DNA from: Cohaesibacter marisflavi
Lineage (GTDB): Bacteria > Pseudomonadota > Alphaproteobacteria > Rhizobiales > Cohaesibacteraceae
Reading direction: 5' to 3'
DNA length: 64,000 nt
Assembly: GCF_900115225.1 (NCBI RefSeq)
Contig: NZ_FOVR01000013.1
Location: 62,001-126,000 of the forward strand
Within the stretch, counting starts at the first letter, position 1, and every line of letters starts with the position of its first letter. The notes under the pieces were generated by a model. It ran no database searches. It was not told where the DNA came from and saw only the letters and a program-made list of their open reading frames with translations. Below, piece after piece: positions 8,756-17,360 of this stretch. A program made the translations under genes and the position numbers.

Positions 8756-9598
8756 TTATTCCAATTCGCGTGCGACCTGGCCGTAGGCCAGCAGGGCAAA
8801 CAATCCGGTACCTCCGGCGATGTTACCCAAAAGCGTGCATACCAGAAGGGCTGCTGCTTGCGAGAGGCCGACTTCGCCGCGCATCGCCAAAAGGAAAAGC
8901 TCGGTAGAGCCTGCAATAACGTGCGTGAAATTGCCGATTGCAATGAGATAGGTGAACATGATGATCACCAGAAATGCGGCTCCGCGTGCGGAAGGGATCA
9001 TCCATACAATTGCCGCGACAAGAAAGCCCGACGTGATGCCCAGGGAAAAGGCTTGTGATAATTCCAGATTGGCATAATGGTGCGAGACAGCGGCCATTCC
9101 ATCCACGTATTCAGGTGGAATGGTTCCGACGAAATGCCCCAATGACGCAGCAAGGAAAGTCCCGCACAGGTTAGCGATAAATACGATTGCCCAAATGCGC
9201 AAAGTGCTCCAGAGCATATTGAGGGATCTGTGCGTAAGAAGAGGCAAAATTGCCGTGATGGTGTTTTCAGTAAATAGCTGCAACCGTCCGAGAATGACCA
9301 GCACAAACCCGACCGTATAGCCAAGATTTTCTATAGCAAATTGATGGGGTGAGCCTTCGAACAGTTTGTGCAGTATCCCTTCAGCCATGACTGACGTTGA
9401 GATGCCTATGCCTGCGGCAACGCCTGACCACCACAAAGATGTTGCTGGCCGGTTGAGCTCTTCCGTGCCTTCACGATGGACCACAGCATAAACAGAGACC
9501 GAACTCAGGCTGTGATGATCGCGCACATCTTTTCTTTCCTGTGCGGTTAACGGGGAATTGTTGCCTGATTTGTCTTTTTTTTCTCTCGGTGCCGACAT
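8756..9598 (-). CDS. Formate/nitrite transporter family protein
   Basis: A 280-residue polytopic inner-membrane protein of the FNT (formate/nitrite transporter) superfamily, closest in look to the YfdC-type branch. After a charged cytoplasmic N-terminus of about 55 residues come six hydrophobic segments. The repeated half-helix features are visible: GIGISTSVMAEG and TENTITAILPLL in the first half, TSGFLVAAIVWMIPSARGAA and GNFTHVIAGSTELFLL in the second. Members form pentameric channels for small monovalent anions; the ion here is unknown. It stands alone between the allophanate hydrolase remnant and the oxidase operon. Confidence 0.82.
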   Translation of the reverse strand: MSAPREKKDKSGNNSPLTAQERKDVRDHHSLSSVSVYAVVHREGTEELNRPATSLWWSGVAAGIGISTSVMAEGILHKLFEGSPHQFAIENLGYTVGFVLVILGRLQLFTENTITAILPLLTHRSLNMLWSTLRIWAIVFIANLCGTFLAASLGHFVGTIPPEYVDGMAAVSHHYANLELSQAFSLGITSGFLVAAIVWMIPSARGAAFLVIIMFTYLIAIGNFTHVIAGSTELFLLAMRGEVGLSQAAALLVCTLLGNIAGGTGLFALLAYGQVARELE

Positions 9599-9773
9599 GA
9601 ATATACCTTTGATCTTGGGAGGTAAGTAGATGCATTATCTGGTCGTTTACCGGGAGAGAAACAACCCTCTCAGGATGTTTTCGCTCATGTTTTCTTCGCG
9701 ATACGGCGCGGGCGTGAAGGTGCGGGGGCAATATGGGGATTGCTGCATGGGTGGAGGGGCTCAGGGAGGGCGC

Positions 9774-11168
9774 CTAGAAGAGCCGTTCGACATCTTTCTG
9801 TTTGAGGGAAGCCAGCTCGCCCAGAGTGATCGGTTTGAGTGGCGACCTGATGGTGAAATAGTCGATTTCCTGCATCGACTTGCCGGTTTGCTCGGCAAAG
9901 AGCGTTGAGATGGTCAGTCCACATCCTCGTCCCTGACAAGGGCCCATACCAGCTCGCAAAAAGGCCTTGAGCTGATTGGGGCCCTGACAGCCAAGGGCAA
10001 TTGTTTTGCGGATCTCCCCTGCGGTAACCTCCTCACAACGGCAGACGATTGTCTTGTCCTGTGGCGATTGTGCGTCTTTAAAGGGTGGATAGGCGCGGTC
10101 AAGGAAGGGGCGAGCGGCATTCTCTTTCAAAAGAGCGCTCTTGAGGGGGGCAGCCCTTTGCTGGAGGTTCTCTTCGTCCAGTTTTCCCAACTCGGAGGCC
10201 AACTTGAGCGCGGCAATCCGGCCGCAAAGGTCGGCTGCCTTGGCTCCACCTATGCCAGCTCCGTCGCCCGCGATAAAGATGGTTGCTTCAGAGCTTTTGC
10301 CCCATTCATCCAGAGAAGGGCTGAAGCAGGCTTGCTGTGCATCCCAATGATGGTCCAGCTGCAGGGCGCGGCTAATCTGGACATTCGGTACAACGCCGTG
10401 ATGCAGCAGGGCCGTGTCGCAAGGGATCGTATGGGAGCGGGCACCACACTGGAAGCTGACGCTTGCAACCGCCCCTTCGCCTTCCAGACGAATGTTGCTG
10501 GCACCGGTGTAGCGCTTAACGCCGCCCATTTTGAGAGCGGACAGCAGCTTCGTGCCCTTGAGGAGATAGCGCCAGCCACGCAAAGCGCCGCCGATATGCT
10601 TCATGGCCTTTGTCAAATCGCCCATGGTCTGGGTTTCGATGATGGCTAGCGGTGGCGTTTTGGCCTTGAGCATCTGGCTTGCCAGAACATAGAGCAAGGG
10701 GCCGGAGCCGATAAGGACAGCCTTGTTGGGAATAAGGCCGGATTGTTTGAGCAGTATCTGGCCTGCGCCCACGGTCATCACGCCGGGCATGGTCCAGCCC
10801 GGCAACGGCATGGGACGTTCAATTGCGCCGGTTGCTATGAGGATACGCTGCGCCTTGATCTGGCGGGCTTGATCTTTGACGGAGCAGGTGATCGTTCCAT
10901 CCTTTTCGACCTGCCAGACAACGGCACCCGCTAGATGGGTGATAAGGGGACTATGCGTGCCTTCAGCCAGAGGCAGGCCATCGAGAAAGTCTTGCCCAAG
11001 CATCGCGCCACGCAGAGGGGCGACGCGCTCGACATCACGGTAGATTTGGCCGCCAACGCTTTGTTGTTCATCAATGAGCACAGAGGCGATGCCGCAATTG
11101 GCTGCCTCGATGGCTGCTGCCATACCGGCAGGACCGGCGCCGATGATGGCAAGTTCGGTATCAAGCAT
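9774..11168 (-). CDS. FAD/NAD(P)-binding subunit of an HcnB/OoxA-like amine dehydrogenase
   Basis: A pyridine-nucleotide-disulphide-type flavoprotein of about 464 residues, resembling the B subunit of hydrogen cyanide synthase and the A subunit of opine oxidases. It has an N-terminal FAD dinucleotide fold (IIGAGPAGMAAAIEAA), a second nucleotide site (AVLIGSGPLLYVLASQML) and a C-terminal BFD-like cysteine cluster (CRCEE ... GPCQGRGCG) that likely holds a [2Fe-2S] centre. The start at 11168 has a GGAAG site at a sensible 6-nt spacing; an ATG two codons upstream (11174) is the alternative. It overlaps the end of the small [2Fe-2S] subunit gene by 8 nt. The complex would oxidise a secondary amine or amino acid and pass electrons towards the respiratory chain; the substrate cannot be read from sequence. 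Confidence 0.85.
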   Translation of the reverse strand: MLDTELAIIGAGPAGMAAAIEAANCGIASVLIDEQQSVGGQIYRDVERVAPLRGAMLGQDFLDGLPLAEGTHSPLITHLAGAVVWQVEKDGTITCSVKDQARQIKAQRILIATGAIERPMPLPGWTMPGVMTVGAGQILLKQSGLIPNKAVLIGSGPLLYVLASQMLKAKTPPLAIIETQTMGDLTKAMKHIGGALRGWRYLLKGTKLLSALKMGGVKRYTGASNIRLEGEGAVASVSFQCGARSHTIPCDTALLHHGVVPNVQISRALQLDHHWDAQQACFSPSLDEWGKSSEATIFIAGDGAGIGGAKAADLCGRIAALKLASELGKLDEENLQQRAAPLKSALLKENAARPFLDRAYPPFKDAQSPQDKTIVCRCEEVTAGEIRKTIALGCQGPNQLKAFLRAGMGPCQGRGCGLTISTLFAEQTGKSMQEIDYFTIRSPLKPITLGELASLKQKDVERLF

Positions 11169-11493
11169 GGTCATCTTCCGTATTCAGATCGGCCGGCGTT
11201 GCCGGTTTGCAGACATTCATGTTGGCTTCAACGCTGGTCTGGCAGGCCTGTTGCGTGATGCCATCTATATTGACAAGGCAGTCATAGCAGACGCCCATCA
11301 TGCAAAAAGGGCCGCGCGGTGCTCCTGTGGCTGGTGCGTTGCGGAAGACGGAAACCCCGGCAGTCAAAAGGCTGGCTGCAAGATTGGCCCCTTCGGGCAG
11401 CATATAGTCCTGACCATCAAAACGAACGGGCACAAGGGATTGGCTGGCCCCGGAAGCATCCTCAAGGGAGTTAAAGCCTGAAGCGGTCTTCAC
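11161..11493 (-). CDS. [2Fe-2S] subunit of the HcnA-like amine dehydrogenase
   Basis: A small ferredoxin-like subunit (about 110 residues). It has the cysteine pattern C-x4-C-x2-C (FCMMGVCYDC) and a fourth Cys 12 residues on (QQAC), the arrangement seen in HcnA and the small subunits of opine and D-hydroxyproline dehydrogenases. It begins at a GTG inside the end of the preceding FAD subunit gene; GGAG stands about 9 nt before this GTG, and longer starts have no such site. The start overlaps the upstream gene by 23 nt and its end overlaps the next gene, so all three are translationally coupled. Confidence 0.85.
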   Translation of the reverse strand: MKTASGFNSLEDASGASQSLVPVRFDGQDYMLPEGANLAASLLTAGVSVFRNAPATGAPRGPFCMMGVCYDCLVNIDGITQQACQTSVEANMNVCKPATPADLNTEDDHA

Positions 11494-12568
11494 TGAATTT
11501 CTCCAAATTTGGCGCGTCATTTTTCTGGTCGAACCAGCTCGGCAGCAGCTTTCCATGAACGGCGGAGAGTGTTATGCCGCTATGGCAGGTTACAAGATAG
11601 GCACCGGGCATGGACTGGCTTTGCTGATAAATGGGCAGGCCATCCTTCGACATCACCCGAAGAGCGCCCCAGCTTCTGACCAATTTTGTCTTAGCAAGGA
11701 AAGGGTGGGTTCTGATGGCTTCTGCTGCGAGGAAGGCTATGCCGTCTATCGTGGTGCCATCATCATAGCCGACCCGCTCGTTTGTTGCGCCGATCTGTAT
11801 GCCGCCTTCATCCACCTGACGTGCGGTAACGGATGGCCGATTGATCATGCGGGGCAGCTTTTCGGTGATGAGCACCTGGCCTCTTTCTGGCTCCAGAGGT
11901 GCAACAAAGCCCATCTTGGGGCCAAGATCCCTTGAGCCCAGCCCCGCAGCGAGGATGACCCGCTCCGAGTGGAACGTCTCATTGTCGGCGCATGTCAGGG
12001 TGAAATGATCGGTTTTGGAAACATCCACAACATGTCGGTTGGTCAAGTAGGTGCCACCCATTTGCTGCACATCTTGTTGCAGGGCGCGTAACAGTTTGAG
12101 CGGGTTTAAATGGCCATCGTCATGGTGCAGGATTCCGGCCACAATATCCGGGCCGAGTGTTGGCTCTTCTTTGCGTAAATCTTCGCCGCACAAAATCTCG
12201 AAAGGGTAGTCGCCGTCAAATTCCTGTTTCAGCCTTTCATAGGACTGCACGGTCTTTTGCAGGCTTTCTTCGCTGAAATGATAGTCAAAACCGCCATTCT
12301 GCTCAAGGCCAAGAGGAATGCCCGTGGCTTCTGTCAGTTCATCGGCAAAGTCGGCATAAAGGGAAGCGGACAGTCTGGACCATTTGGCATAATGGGGGGC
12401 CTTGGCGCCCTTGCCTTGAATCCATATCAGCCCAAAATTGCCCCGGCTTGCCCGGAAGGAGCCATCACTCCCATCGAGTATGGCAACCGTGTGGCCATGC
12501 TTGAGCAGCCCCCAAGCGAGCGACATGCCAACCACGCCGCCACCGATGATCGTGAAATTTGTGTTCAT
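11471..12568 (-). CDS. FAD-dependent amino acid/amine oxidase subunit, HcnC-like
   Basis: A 365-residue DAO-family flavoenzyme (glycine/D-amino acid oxidase fold). It carries the N-terminal FAD motif IIGGGVVGMSLAWGL and the C-terminal GLPIYQQS...GAYLVTCHSGITLSAVHG region typical of the family, where Gly-rich sequence contacts FAD and substrate. It is the first gene of the three-gene HcnCAB-like operon and is the likely catalytic subunit. A 7-2-7 inverted repeat lies about 40 nt upstream. The adjacent GntR regulator, the divergent amidohydrolase and the amino acid ABC transporter suggest it degrades an imported amino acid derivative. Confidence 0.85.
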   Translation of the reverse strand: MNTNFTIIGGGVVGMSLAWGLLKHGHTVAILDGSDGSFRASRGNFGLIWIQGKGAKAPHYAKWSRLSASLYADFADELTEATGIPLGLEQNGGFDYHFSEESLQKTVQSYERLKQEFDGDYPFEILCGEDLRKEEPTLGPDIVAGILHHDDGHLNPLKLLRALQQDVQQMGGTYLTNRHVVDVSKTDHFTLTCADNETFHSERVILAAGLGSRDLGPKMGFVAPLEPERGQVLITEKLPRMINRPSVTARQVDEGGIQIGATNERVGYDDGTTIDGIAFLAAEAIRTHPFLAKTKLVRSWGALRVMSKDGLPIYQQSQSMPGAYLVTCHSGITLSAVHGKLLPSWFDQKNDAPNLEKFSEDRFRL

Positions 12569-12609
12569 TGTAATTTGGTTCGAAAGAAAAACAGGGGGGT
12601 GGTCTTGAA

Positions 12610-12625
12610 AAGATAACCTTATCTT
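12610..12625 (-). promoter_or_regulatory. Inverted repeat upstream of the oxidase operon
   Basis: AAGATAA-CC-TTATCTT is a perfect 7-2-7 inverted repeat about 40 nt upstream of the HcnC-like start. A related half site (TATCTTA) recurs about 35 nt further upstream. A plausible operator for the neighbouring GntR regulator; this is inference only. Confidence 0.4.
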
Positions 12626-12723
12626 ACATCAAACGGGATGGGTAGCGGTATCTTATACTTTCATCCTAGATAGCGTAAAATGACTCACTACCAGACGCGG
12701 GTTTTAATAGATCCAATCTCGTT

Positions 12724-13347
12724 TTAGTTCTCTGTGCTGGCCTGATCAATATGGGCTCGAATAATCGCCTTGAGACGATCGGCATCTTTTTCCGCCAGAG
12801 CATCGACCATAGCGAAATGCTCCTTGCCCGATTGTTCTATGCGGGCATAGCTGGACCATTGCGAAGCCGGAGCAGGGGGAATGCGCAAGCGCAAGTCGGA
12901 GACCAGTTCCATGAGGCTGGCATTCCCACAGGTGGCCAGCAATGCAGTATGAAAGGCAATGTTGGTTTCGTAGATTTCCGTGATCTTGTGTTCGCGAATC
13001 TGATCCATGAAGCGCTGGGCCAACTGGTACAAGTCTTCGATCTGCTCATCGGTAACCTGCTTTACCATGAATTCTGCAGCCGATGTTTCGAGCATAATAC
13101 GGATGTCCCGCACCTCATCCGTCGAGACATCATCGGCATGATGCACATAGTAGCCCCGGTTTGGCTCATAACGAACGATGCGCTTATTGCAGAGCGTCTC
13201 CAGCGCCTTTCTTGTTTCCGAGCGACTGGCTTCATAGCGACGCTGAAGATCAATCTGCTTCAACCAGCTGCCCGGCGAGAACACACCCGCGCTAATATCT
13301 GCGGTCAGAAGGTCTATCAGGTCTTTGCTGGACTTCTTCTTTCTCAA
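12724..13347 (-). CDS. GntR-family (FadR/FCD) transcriptional regulator
   Basis: A 207-residue regulator with an N-terminal winged helix (residues 10-70; LKQIDLQRRYEASRSETRKALETL is the recognition region) and an all-helical FCD effector domain. The FCD domain carries the metal/ligand residues typical of the family (RDIRIMLE, NIAFHTALL, EHFAMVDAL). The only usable start is a TTG; no in-frame ATG occurs before the FCD domain. It lies between the oxidase operon (same strand) and the divergent amidohydrolase/transporter operon, and probably controls both in response to the substrate. Confidence 0.88.
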   Translation of the reverse strand: MRKKKSSKDLIDLLTADISAGVFSPGSWLKQIDLQRRYEASRSETRKALETLCNKRIVRYEPNRGYYVHHADDVSTDEVRDIRIMLETSAAEFMVKQVTDEQIEDLYQLAQRFMDQIREHKITEIYETNIAFHTALLATCGNASLMELVSDLRLRIPPAPASQWSSYARIEQSGKEHFAMVDALAEKDADRLKAIIRAHIDQASTEN

Positions 13348-13457
13348 ATCTATCCACCACTCTTCTGGTCATAAATGATTAAATTCGCATCAGAATCCCG
13401 TTTGCCTCATTTTTCACCATGCACAGAGATTGCGCAACCCTAAAAATTGTGTTCAAT

Positions 13458-13469
13458 ATTGGTGCCAAT
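13458..13469. promoter_or_regulatory. Inverted repeat between GntR regulator and amidohydrolase gene
   Basis: ATTGG-TG-CCAAT, a 5-2-5 inverted repeat in the 218-nt divergent intergenic region, about 100 nt before the amidohydrolase start. GntR/FCD operators often have this kind of short dyad. Weak evidence. Confidence 0.3.
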
Positions 13470-13565
13470 TTCGCAATAATGTTTAATCTCATGGGTTTAT
13501 TAGATTTGGTTTTGCGAATTTATAAGAATGCGTTTTTTAAGTAAGGTTCGAAGGAAGTATCCCCA

Positions 13566-14987
13566 ATGCAGAATAGCGACGAAATCTGGTCTCGTGTCGA
13601 CGAGTTGTCCGAAGACTTTTGCGGCTTGTCGGATCGGGTGTGGGAGACGCCCGAGCTTTGTTTCAAAGAGGACAGATCCGCTGCCGAGCATATGGCTATG
13701 CTGGAAAAGCATGGGTTCAAGGCTGAGGCTGGCGTTGCGGGAATGCCAACAGCCATCATGGCTGAAGCTGGCAGTGAAGGACCGGTGATTGCCATTCTGG
13801 GCGAATATGATGCGCTGCCCGGCCTTAGTCAGGAACATGGTGTTGCAGAACGCCGGGAAATCGAAGAAGGCGGAAATGGTCATGGGTGCGGGCACAATCT
13901 GCTCGGCGCAGGCTCCATGCTTGCTGCGGCGGCTGTCAAGGATTGGCTGAAGGAAAAGGGCATAAAGGGGCGTGTGCGCTATTATGGTTGTCCGGCAGAA
14001 GAGGGCGGCTCGGCCAAGGGCTTCATGGTGCGCGAAGGGCTGTTTGAGGATGTTGATGTCGCCATCTGCTGGCATCCGGCCCCCTTTGCTGGCGTCAACA
14101 AACCTATCTCGCTGGCTTGTAATGAACTGATCTTTACTTTCACAGGGCGCGCCTCTCATGCTGCGGCCTCTCCCGAGCTGGGACGCAGCGCGCTTGACGC
14201 CGTTGAACTCATGAGCGTTGGTGTGAACTATATGCGTGAACATATGGCCTCTACTGCCCGCATTCATTATGCGGTGATCGATAGTGGCGGTGTTGCGCCA
14301 AACGTCGTGCAGCCACGCGCCGTCGTGCGCTATCTGGTGCGCGATCGTGAATTGCCGGACATGCAGGCCTTGGTCGAACGCGTCAAAAAGGTCGCCGATG
14401 GGGCAGCGTTGATGACGGAAACCTCTGTGGAAAGCGTGATCGTTTCCGGTGATGGCAACCTGATTGGCAATGATCCGCTTGAAGAGCTGATGCACCAGAT
14501 GCTGGAACGCCTTGGTCCTCCGCAATATTCCGAAGAAGACAAGGACTTTGCCCGCGAAATTCAGGCAACCCTGTCAAAGGAAGATATCGAAGCTGCATAT
14601 AAACGCTTTGGGCTCAAACCACGATTTGATGAACCTCTGTGCGAGAGCATTACGCCGCTTAACTCCGGCGACGGACGTCATGTCGGCTCGACTGATGTGG
14701 GCACCGTAAGCTGGGTGGTTCCGACCGTTCAGATGCGCGGGGCAACTTATGCCGTGGGCACTCCGGGCCATTCCTGGCAGTTGGTGGCACAGGGCAAGAC
14801 GCCCGCCGCACACAAGGGTATGGAGCATACGGCCAAGATCATGGCTGCAACGGCTTGTGAACTGTTCCTTGATCCGGCCAAGATCGAGGCTGCCAAGGTA
14901 GATTTCGCTGACAAGCTCAACGGCCGACCCTTCATCAACCCGATCCCGGATGATTGCGATCCGGAGCTGCCTGAAACCAAGGAATAG
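13566..14987 (+). CDS. M20-family amidohydrolase, AbgB (p-aminobenzoyl-glutamate hydrolase subunit B) type
   Basis: A 473-residue metallo-hydrolase of the M20D/AbgB subfamily, which cleaves amide bonds of N-acyl amino acids. Visible family features are ILGEYDALPGLSQ, the metal-binding GNGHGCGHNLLGAGS and PAEEGGSAKGFMVREG with the catalytic Glu pair. The dimerisation domain contains ASHAAASPELGRSALDAVELM, and a late His-containing segment near the C-terminus (GTPGHSW). Length matches AbgB. It leads a plus-strand operon with an amino acid ABC transporter, so the imported ligand is probably an amide or N-acyl amino acid that is hydrolysed here, with the product then oxidised by the divergent HcnABC-like enzyme. 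The true substrate is unknown. Confidence 0.88.
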   Translation: MQNSDEIWSRVDELSEDFCGLSDRVWETPELCFKEDRSAAEHMAMLEKHGFKAEAGVAGMPTAIMAEAGSEGPVIAILGEYDALPGLSQEHGVAERREIEEGGNGHGCGHNLLGAGSMLAAAAVKDWLKEKGIKGRVRYYGCPAEEGGSAKGFMVREGLFEDVDVAICWHPAPFAGVNKPISLACNELIFTFTGRASHAAASPELGRSALDAVELMSVGVNYMREHMASTARIHYAVIDSGGVAPNVVQPRAVVRYLVRDRELPDMQALVERVKKVADGAALMTETSVESVIVSGDGNLIGNDPLEELMHQMLERLGPPQYSEEDKDFAREIQATLSKEDIEAAYKRFGLKPRFDEPLCESITPLNSGDGRHVGSTDVGTVSWVVPTVQMRGATYAVGTPGHSWQLVAQGKTPAAHKGMEHTAKIMAATACELFLDPAKIEAAKVDFADKLNGRPFINPIPDDCDPELPETKE

Positions 14988-15065
14988 GCAGGTCACTGTC
15001 TCAATCCTTTTTTCCCGATCCCGTTATCAATCTGCGACGGGGTCCCGACAAGGAGACTAAAACCA

Positions 15066-15776
15066 GTGAGCTTTTTTCAACTGATGGGCTTTGGTGAAGG
15101 TGGTTGGGGTGCCTTCATGCTCATGGGGGCGCTGGTCACCATGGCACTGGCGCTCTGTGGCTTTTCCATTGGCGCCTGCTTTGGCGCCTTTGCCGCATGG
15201 GCCAAGATATCGGGCAACCGGTTTACGCGCACCATTGCAGATATTTACACCACCGTGTTGCGTGGTATCCCCGATCTGCTGGTCATCTATCTGTTCTATT
15301 TCGGTGGCAGCGCCTTTCTCACATGGTTGGGCCGCCTGTTCGGCTCGGACGGCTTTATCGGGCTGCCAGGCTTTCTGGCTGGCGCGATGGCTATCGGCAT
15401 CACATCAGGCGCACAGCATACGGAAGTGTTCCGCGGGGCCTATCGCGCTGTTGCGAAAGGCGAGATTGAAGCCGCCGTCGCTTGTGGCATGCCGCGCGCC
15501 ATGCGCTTTCGCCGTATTGTCGCTCCGTTGGTTTTGCGTCATGCGTTGCCCGGTCTTGGTAATGTCTGGCAGATCGTGCTGAAAGAATCCGCGCTGGTCT
15601 CTGTTACCGGCGTTGTGGAGCTACTGCGCCAAAGTCAAGTGGGGGCAGGCTCGACGCGGCAGCCGTTCGATTTCTATTTTGCAGCCGCCATTCTCTATCT
15701 CTGCATCACCACCATCTCGAGCATCAGCTTTCACACGGCCGAGAAACGGTTCAATAAAGGGGTGAGAAGAAGCTGA
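15066..15776 (+). CDS. Polar amino acid ABC transporter permease (HisQ/OccQ type)
   Basis: Inner-membrane permease, 236 residues, GTG start with AAGGAG about 10 nt upstream. It carries the HAAT-family landmarks TVLRGIPDLLVIYLFYFGG and the EAA loop EAAVACGMPRAMRFRRIVAPLVLRHALPGLGN. It pairs with the following permease, overlapping it by one base. It resembles the HisQ/OccQ/ArtQ subunit of histidine, opine and arginine importers, consistent with a cationic or opine-like amino acid ligand. Confidence 0.9.
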   Translation: MSFFQLMGFGEGGWGAFMLMGALVTMALALCGFSIGACFGAFAAWAKISGNRFTRTIADIYTTVLRGIPDLLVIYLFYFGGSAFLTWLGRLFGSDGFIGLPGFLAGAMAIGITSGAQHTEVFRGAYRAVAKGEIEAAVACGMPRAMRFRRIVAPLVLRHALPGLGNVWQIVLKESALVSVTGVVELLRQSQVGAGSTRQPFDFYFAAAILYLCITTISSISFHTAEKRFNKGVRRS

Positions 15777-16513
15777 TGGATATGCAATTTTTCTGGGAGT
15801 CGTTGGTCACCCTGATCCCCGGCATTCCGCTTACTCTGCAATTGGCGTTTCTTTCCACCTTCCTTGGAGCTTTTATCGCTCTAGGGCTGGCGATGATGCG
15901 ACTCTCGGGCATTCGCCCGCTAGACTGGTTTGCGCGGGGCTATCTGTTTGTATTCCGAGGCTCGCCGCTGCTGGTGCAGCTGTTCCTCATCTATTACGGG
16001 CTCAGCCAGTTTCCCGCCGTACGCCATTCCTTCGCCTGGACTTTCCTGCGTGATCCCTATTGGTGCGCCATCATCGCGTTGACGCTCAACACGGCGGCCT
16101 ATGCCAGTGAGGTCATTCGTGGCGGGCTTTTGTCTGTCCCTCATGGGCAGGTGGAAGCGGCGCGCGCTTGTGGCATGTCGGGCTTCAAGCTGTTCCGCCG
16201 CATTGTCTTGCCGCTGGCCATCCGTCAGGCTCTGCCGGCCTATGGCACCGAGCTGATCCTGATGGTCAAGGCGACCTCGCTGGCGTCCATTATCACCATC
16301 ATGGAAATCACAGGTCTTGCCGCCAAGCTGGTTTCCGAGACCTATCGGGTGATTGAGGTCTTTGTGGTCGCCGGTGCTATCTATCTGGCAATCAACTTTA
16401 TCCTCACCCGCATCATCATGGCATTTGAATATAAGCTGACGCCGCATTTGCGCGAGCCTCGCATTACCAAAGTGCTTGCCCTTGAAAATGAATCTGCTGG
16501 AGAAATCTCGTGA
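15776..16513 (+). CDS. Polar amino acid ABC transporter permease (HisM/OccM type)
   Basis: Second permease, 245 residues, overlapping the first by one base (TGATG context). It shows FRGSPLLVQLFLIYYGLSQFPAVR and the EAA loop EAARACGMSGFKLFRRIVLPLAIRQALPAYG. FPAVRHS in the loop is typical of the HisM/OccM group. It forms the membrane channel with the preceding protein. Confidence 0.9.
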   Translation: MDMQFFWESLVTLIPGIPLTLQLAFLSTFLGAFIALGLAMMRLSGIRPLDWFARGYLFVFRGSPLLVQLFLIYYGLSQFPAVRHSFAWTFLRDPYWCAIIALTLNTAAYASEVIRGGLLSVPHGQVEAARACGMSGFKLFRRIVLPLAIRQALPAYGTELILMVKATSLASIITIMEITGLAAKLVSETYRVIEVFVVAGAIYLAINFILTRIIMAFEYKLTPHLREPRITKVLALENESAGEIS

Positions 16514-17292
16514 CCAGTTCTGCCTCTCAAAACAGCCCTGTGGCTGTCAGCCTGACCGATCTGCACAAGTATTTCGGTGATCTCGAAGTGCTCAAGGGCG
16601 TTACCATGAAGGCCCACGAGGGCGAGGTCGTGTCTATTCTCGGCTCGTCCGGTTCGGGCAAATCCACCATGTTGCGCTGTATCAACATGCTTGAAACCCC
16701 GACGTCAGGCACCGTGACTGTTGGCGAGGAAACCATCAAGCTGGTGACCGACCGCAAGGGCGTCGTTAAACCGGCTGATCGCAAGCAGGTGGACCGGTTG
16801 CGGACCCGTGTTGGTATGGTGTTCCAGTCCTTCAATCTTTGGTCTCACAAGACCATTCTGGAGAATGTGATCGAAGCGCCGATCCATGTGCAGGGACGCG
16901 ACAGAAAAGACTGCATCGAGGAAGCACAGGATATTCTCGCCAAGGTCGGTATCGCCGACAAACGGGATTTCTACCCCTCCCATCTTTCCGGTGGGCAGCA
17001 GCAACGTGCCGCCATTGCGCGTGCTTTGGCCCAGCATCCAGATGTGTTGCTGTTTGATGAACCGACCTCGGCGCTTGATCCCGAGTTGGTCGGTGAGGTG
17101 CTGCGCGTGATGAGGGGGCTAGCTGAAGAGGGCCGTACCATGCTGGTCGTGACCCATGAAATGAGCTTTGCCCGGGATGTGTCGAACCGCGTCGTCTTCC
17201 TGCATCAGGGGCAGATCGATGCCGAGGGGAGCCCTGATGCTCTCTTTAACGATATGAGCAATGAGCGTTTTCAGAAATTTATTGCCGGCTAA
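16510..17292 (+). CDS. Polar amino acid ABC transporter ATP-binding protein (HisP/OccP type)
   Basis: Cytoplasmic ATPase, 260 residues, with Walker A GSSGSGKST, Q-loop VFQSFNLWSH, signature LSGGQQQRAAIARAL, Walker B VLLFDEPTSALDPE and the H-loop THEMSFARDV. The NLWSH form of the Q-loop and the TSALDPELVGEVL sequence are typical of the HisP/OccP branch. It starts with GTG overlapping the permease stop by 4 nt. Confidence 0.94.
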   Translation: MTSSASQNSPVAVSLTDLHKYFGDLEVLKGVTMKAHEGEVVSILGSSGSGKSTMLRCINMLETPTSGTVTVGEETIKLVTDRKGVVKPADRKQVDRLRTRVGMVFQSFNLWSHKTILENVIEAPIHVQGRDRKDCIEEAQDILAKVGIADKRDFYPSHLSGGQQQRAAIARALAQHPDVLLFDEPTSALDPELVGEVLRVMRGLAEEGRTMLVVTHEMSFARDVSNRVVFLHQGQIDAEGSPDALFNDMSNERFQKFIAG

Positions 17293-17360
17293 CGGCGGCA
17301 GTCAAAAGCTCCGACTCTCCGCTAGAGATGGTCGGGAATCACAACAGAAGGGAAACTGAA

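Noticed and set aside
13500-14525. 341-residue minus-strand ORF opposite the amidohydrolase gene
   Set aside because: Shadow of a clear M20 enzyme; no ribosome site, domain or plausible start.
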